A stretch of DNA of 64,000 bases, from positions 911,263 to 975,262 of the forward strand of contig NZ_BMJA01000001.1 in assembly GCF_014642835.1 (NCBI RefSeq). Reading direction: 5' to 3'. The DNA is from Dyella nitratireducens (GTDB lineage Bacteria > Pseudomonadota > Gammaproteobacteria > Xanthomonadales > Rhodanobacteraceae). A program made the translations under genes and the position numbers. Within the stretch, counting starts at the first letter, position 1, and every line of letters begins with the position of its first letter. A model generated the notes under the pieces. That model was not told the DNA's origin. It did no database searches and saw nothing but the letters and a program-made list of their open reading frames with translations. Below, one piece after another: positions 62,594-64,000 of the stretch.

Positions 62594-62775
62594 GCCAACC
62601 TCGCAGGGGATATTGCTTGTTGCCCGAAAGTCTAACTGCGGACGGCACGGCATGAACGCAAGCTGCTCCGGCAGCTTGTCCTTGCCGTTCTGTCATGAAA
62701 TGCGCTTGATCCGGTATTGACCCCTGCCCCGGACAGGAAGAACCTTAGCCCAGTCCAGGAATCCGGAGTTCTCAT

Positions 62776-64000
62776 ATGGCTACCATCGCAATGAGACCGA
62801 CCAGCGTGGCGGGCAGGATTCTATGGGCCGCCATCGCCATGATCGGCGCCGCCTGCCTGGCGGTGATTGCCTTGCGCCGCGGCGAACCGGTCAACGCCAT
62901 CTGGCTGGTGGCCGCGGCCGTGGCGATCTTCCTGATCGGCTACCGCTTCTACGGCAAGTTCATCGAGCACCGCGTGCTGCAGATGGATCCCACCCGCGCG
63001 CCACCTTCGGTGCTGCGCAACGACGGGCTCGATTACGTGCCCACCGACAAATGGGTGGTGTTCGGCCACCACTTCGCTGCGATTGCCGGCGCCGGCCCGC
63101 TGGTAGGTCCGGTGCTGGCCGCACAGATGGGTTATCTACCCGGCACCTTGTGGATCCTGTTCGGCGTGGTGCTGGGTGGTGCGGTGCAAGATTTCATGGT
63201 GCTGGGCCTCTCGGTACGACGCGATGCCCGCTCGCTGGGCCATATGCTGCGCGAGGAACTCGGCGCATTGGCCGGCGTCGTGGCCATGTTCGGCCTGCTG
63301 GCGCTGATGATGATCGTGCTGGCGGTGCTGGCGCTGGTGGTGGTAAAGGCGCTGACGCACAGTCCTTGGGGTACGTTCTCGGTCGCCTGCACGATACCCA
63401 TCGCGCTGCTGATGGGTGTGTACCTGCGCTGGCTGCGTCCCGGGCGCATTCTGGAAGTGTCACTGATCGGCCTGGTGCTGTTGCTGGCGTCGATTGCTTA
63501 CGGTTCACACATTGCGACCACGCCGGAGCTTGCGAAGCTATTCGATTTCGATGCGGCGACACTGGCATGGCTGCTGATCATCTATGGCTTCGTCGCCTCG
63601 GTGTTGCCGGTGTGGCTGCTGCTGGCACCACGTGATTACCTGTCCACCTTCCTGAAGATCGGCACGATCCTGCTGTTGGCGATCGCGATCATCTTCGCCG
63701 CACCGCAGTTGCAGTTGCCGGCAGTATCGCGCTTTATCGATGGCACCGGCCCGGTGTTCCAGGGTCAGCTGTTCCCGTTCCTGTTCATCACCATCGCCTG
63801 CGGTTCAGTGTCGGGCTGGCACTCGATCATCGCTTCGGGCACCACGCCGAAGCTGCTGTCGAATGAAGGCGAGGCACGCATGGTGGGTTACGGCGGCATG
63901 CTGATGGAAGCCTTCGTGGCGATCATGGCCTTGATCGCGGCAGCCTCGCTGCACCCTGGCGTGTATTTCGCGATGAACTCGCCTTCGGCGTTGATTGGCA
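62776..64000 (+). CDS. cstA: Carbon starvation protein CstA (partial, 5' end)
   Basis: The gene starts at ATG 62776 with GGAG upstream and stays open to the window end (408 codons). It has many hydrophobic helices and the CstA hallmark KWVVFGHHFAAIAGAGPLVG, then VLAAQMGYLPGTLWILFGVV and GGAVQDFMVL. CstA is a peptide or pyruvate importer induced by carbon starvation (pyruvate/peptide transport family). The C-terminal part is missing because the window ends. Confidence 0.93.
   Translation, partial: MATIAMRPTSVAGRILWAAIAMIGAACLAVIALRRGEPVNAIWLVAAAVAIFLIGYRFYGKFIEHRVLQMDPTRAPPSVLRNDGLDYVPTDKWVVFGHHFAAIAGAGPLVGPVLAAQMGYLPGTLWILFGVVLGGAVQDFMVLGLSVRRDARSLGHMLREELGALAGVVAMFGLLALMMIVLAVLALVVVKALTHSPWGTFSVACTIPIALLMGVYLRWLRPGRILEVSLIGLVLLLASIAYGSHIATTPELAKLFDFDAATLAWLLIIYGFVASVLPVWLLLAPRDYLSTFLKIGTILLLAIAIIFAAPQLQLPAVSRFIDGTGPVFQGQLFPFLFITIACGSVSGWHSIIASGTTPKLLSNEGEARMVGYGGMLMEAFVAIMALIAAASLHPGVYFAMNSPSALIG

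Overview
The window looks like a chromosomal segment of a gammaproteobacterium of the Xanthomonadales, most likely Rhodanobacteraceae (Dyella, Rhodanobacter or Luteibacter type). This is inferred from the high G+C content, the gene order nrdR-ribD-ribE-ribBA-ribH-nusB-thiL-pgpA, and the abundance of short palindromic intergenic repeats. No species-level claim is possible from the sequence alone.

Layout. 1-3.1 kb: the end of an H-NS-like gene, a ThrE-type exporter, and an NfeD/SPFH pair. 3.3-30.3 kb, all on the minus strand: one large envelope-transport locus. In transcription order it holds a membrane-fusion (MacA/HlyD-like) protein, one MacB/LolD-type ATPase, then sixteen FtsX/MacB-type permease genes in eight strictly alternating pairs (here called P1 to P8, each an A gene followed by a B gene), an L,D-transpeptidase, an NtrC-type response regulator and an NtrY-like sensor kinase. 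A textbook sigma-54 promoter lies just before the membrane-fusion gene, with a perfect 12-bp palindrome about 100 bp upstream of the expected start. This fits activation by the NtrC-type regulator encoded at the other end. The array is the outstanding feature of the window: one ATPase gene for sixteen permeases, with A and B duplicated together and diverged mostly in their periplasmic parts.

30.5-36.4 kb: an accessory stretch with hicAB (flanked by a 15-bp direct repeat), a Fur-box/hemP unit, an asparagine-synthetase-like protein lacking its glutaminase domain, a small secreted protein, an aldo/keto reductase and an exported protein of unknown role. 36.5-51.2 kb: a riboflavin/thiamine/phospholipid housekeeping block (pgpA, thiL, nusB, ribH, ribBA, ribE with an FMN riboswitch, ribD, nrdR, glyA). 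It is interrupted by ldcA, a GH3 beta-glucosidase, a Gfo/Idh/MocA oxidoreductase and cysK, with palindromic repeats at most of the breaks. The RibA-like half of RibBA has lost its zinc ligands.

51.4-64 kb: DUF817 membrane protein, ettA, pyrF, a Tat-exported metallo-hydrolase, a trypsin-like exported protease with a long unknown C-terminus, uppP, a divergent LysR/MFS unit containing a 36-residue small gene, def, and the start of cstA.

Intergenic space is rich in dyad elements of at least four families. One of these appears to be interrupted by a 178-bp MITE-like insertion upstream of the FMN riboswitch. No tRNA, rRNA, CRISPR array or transposase gene was recognised.
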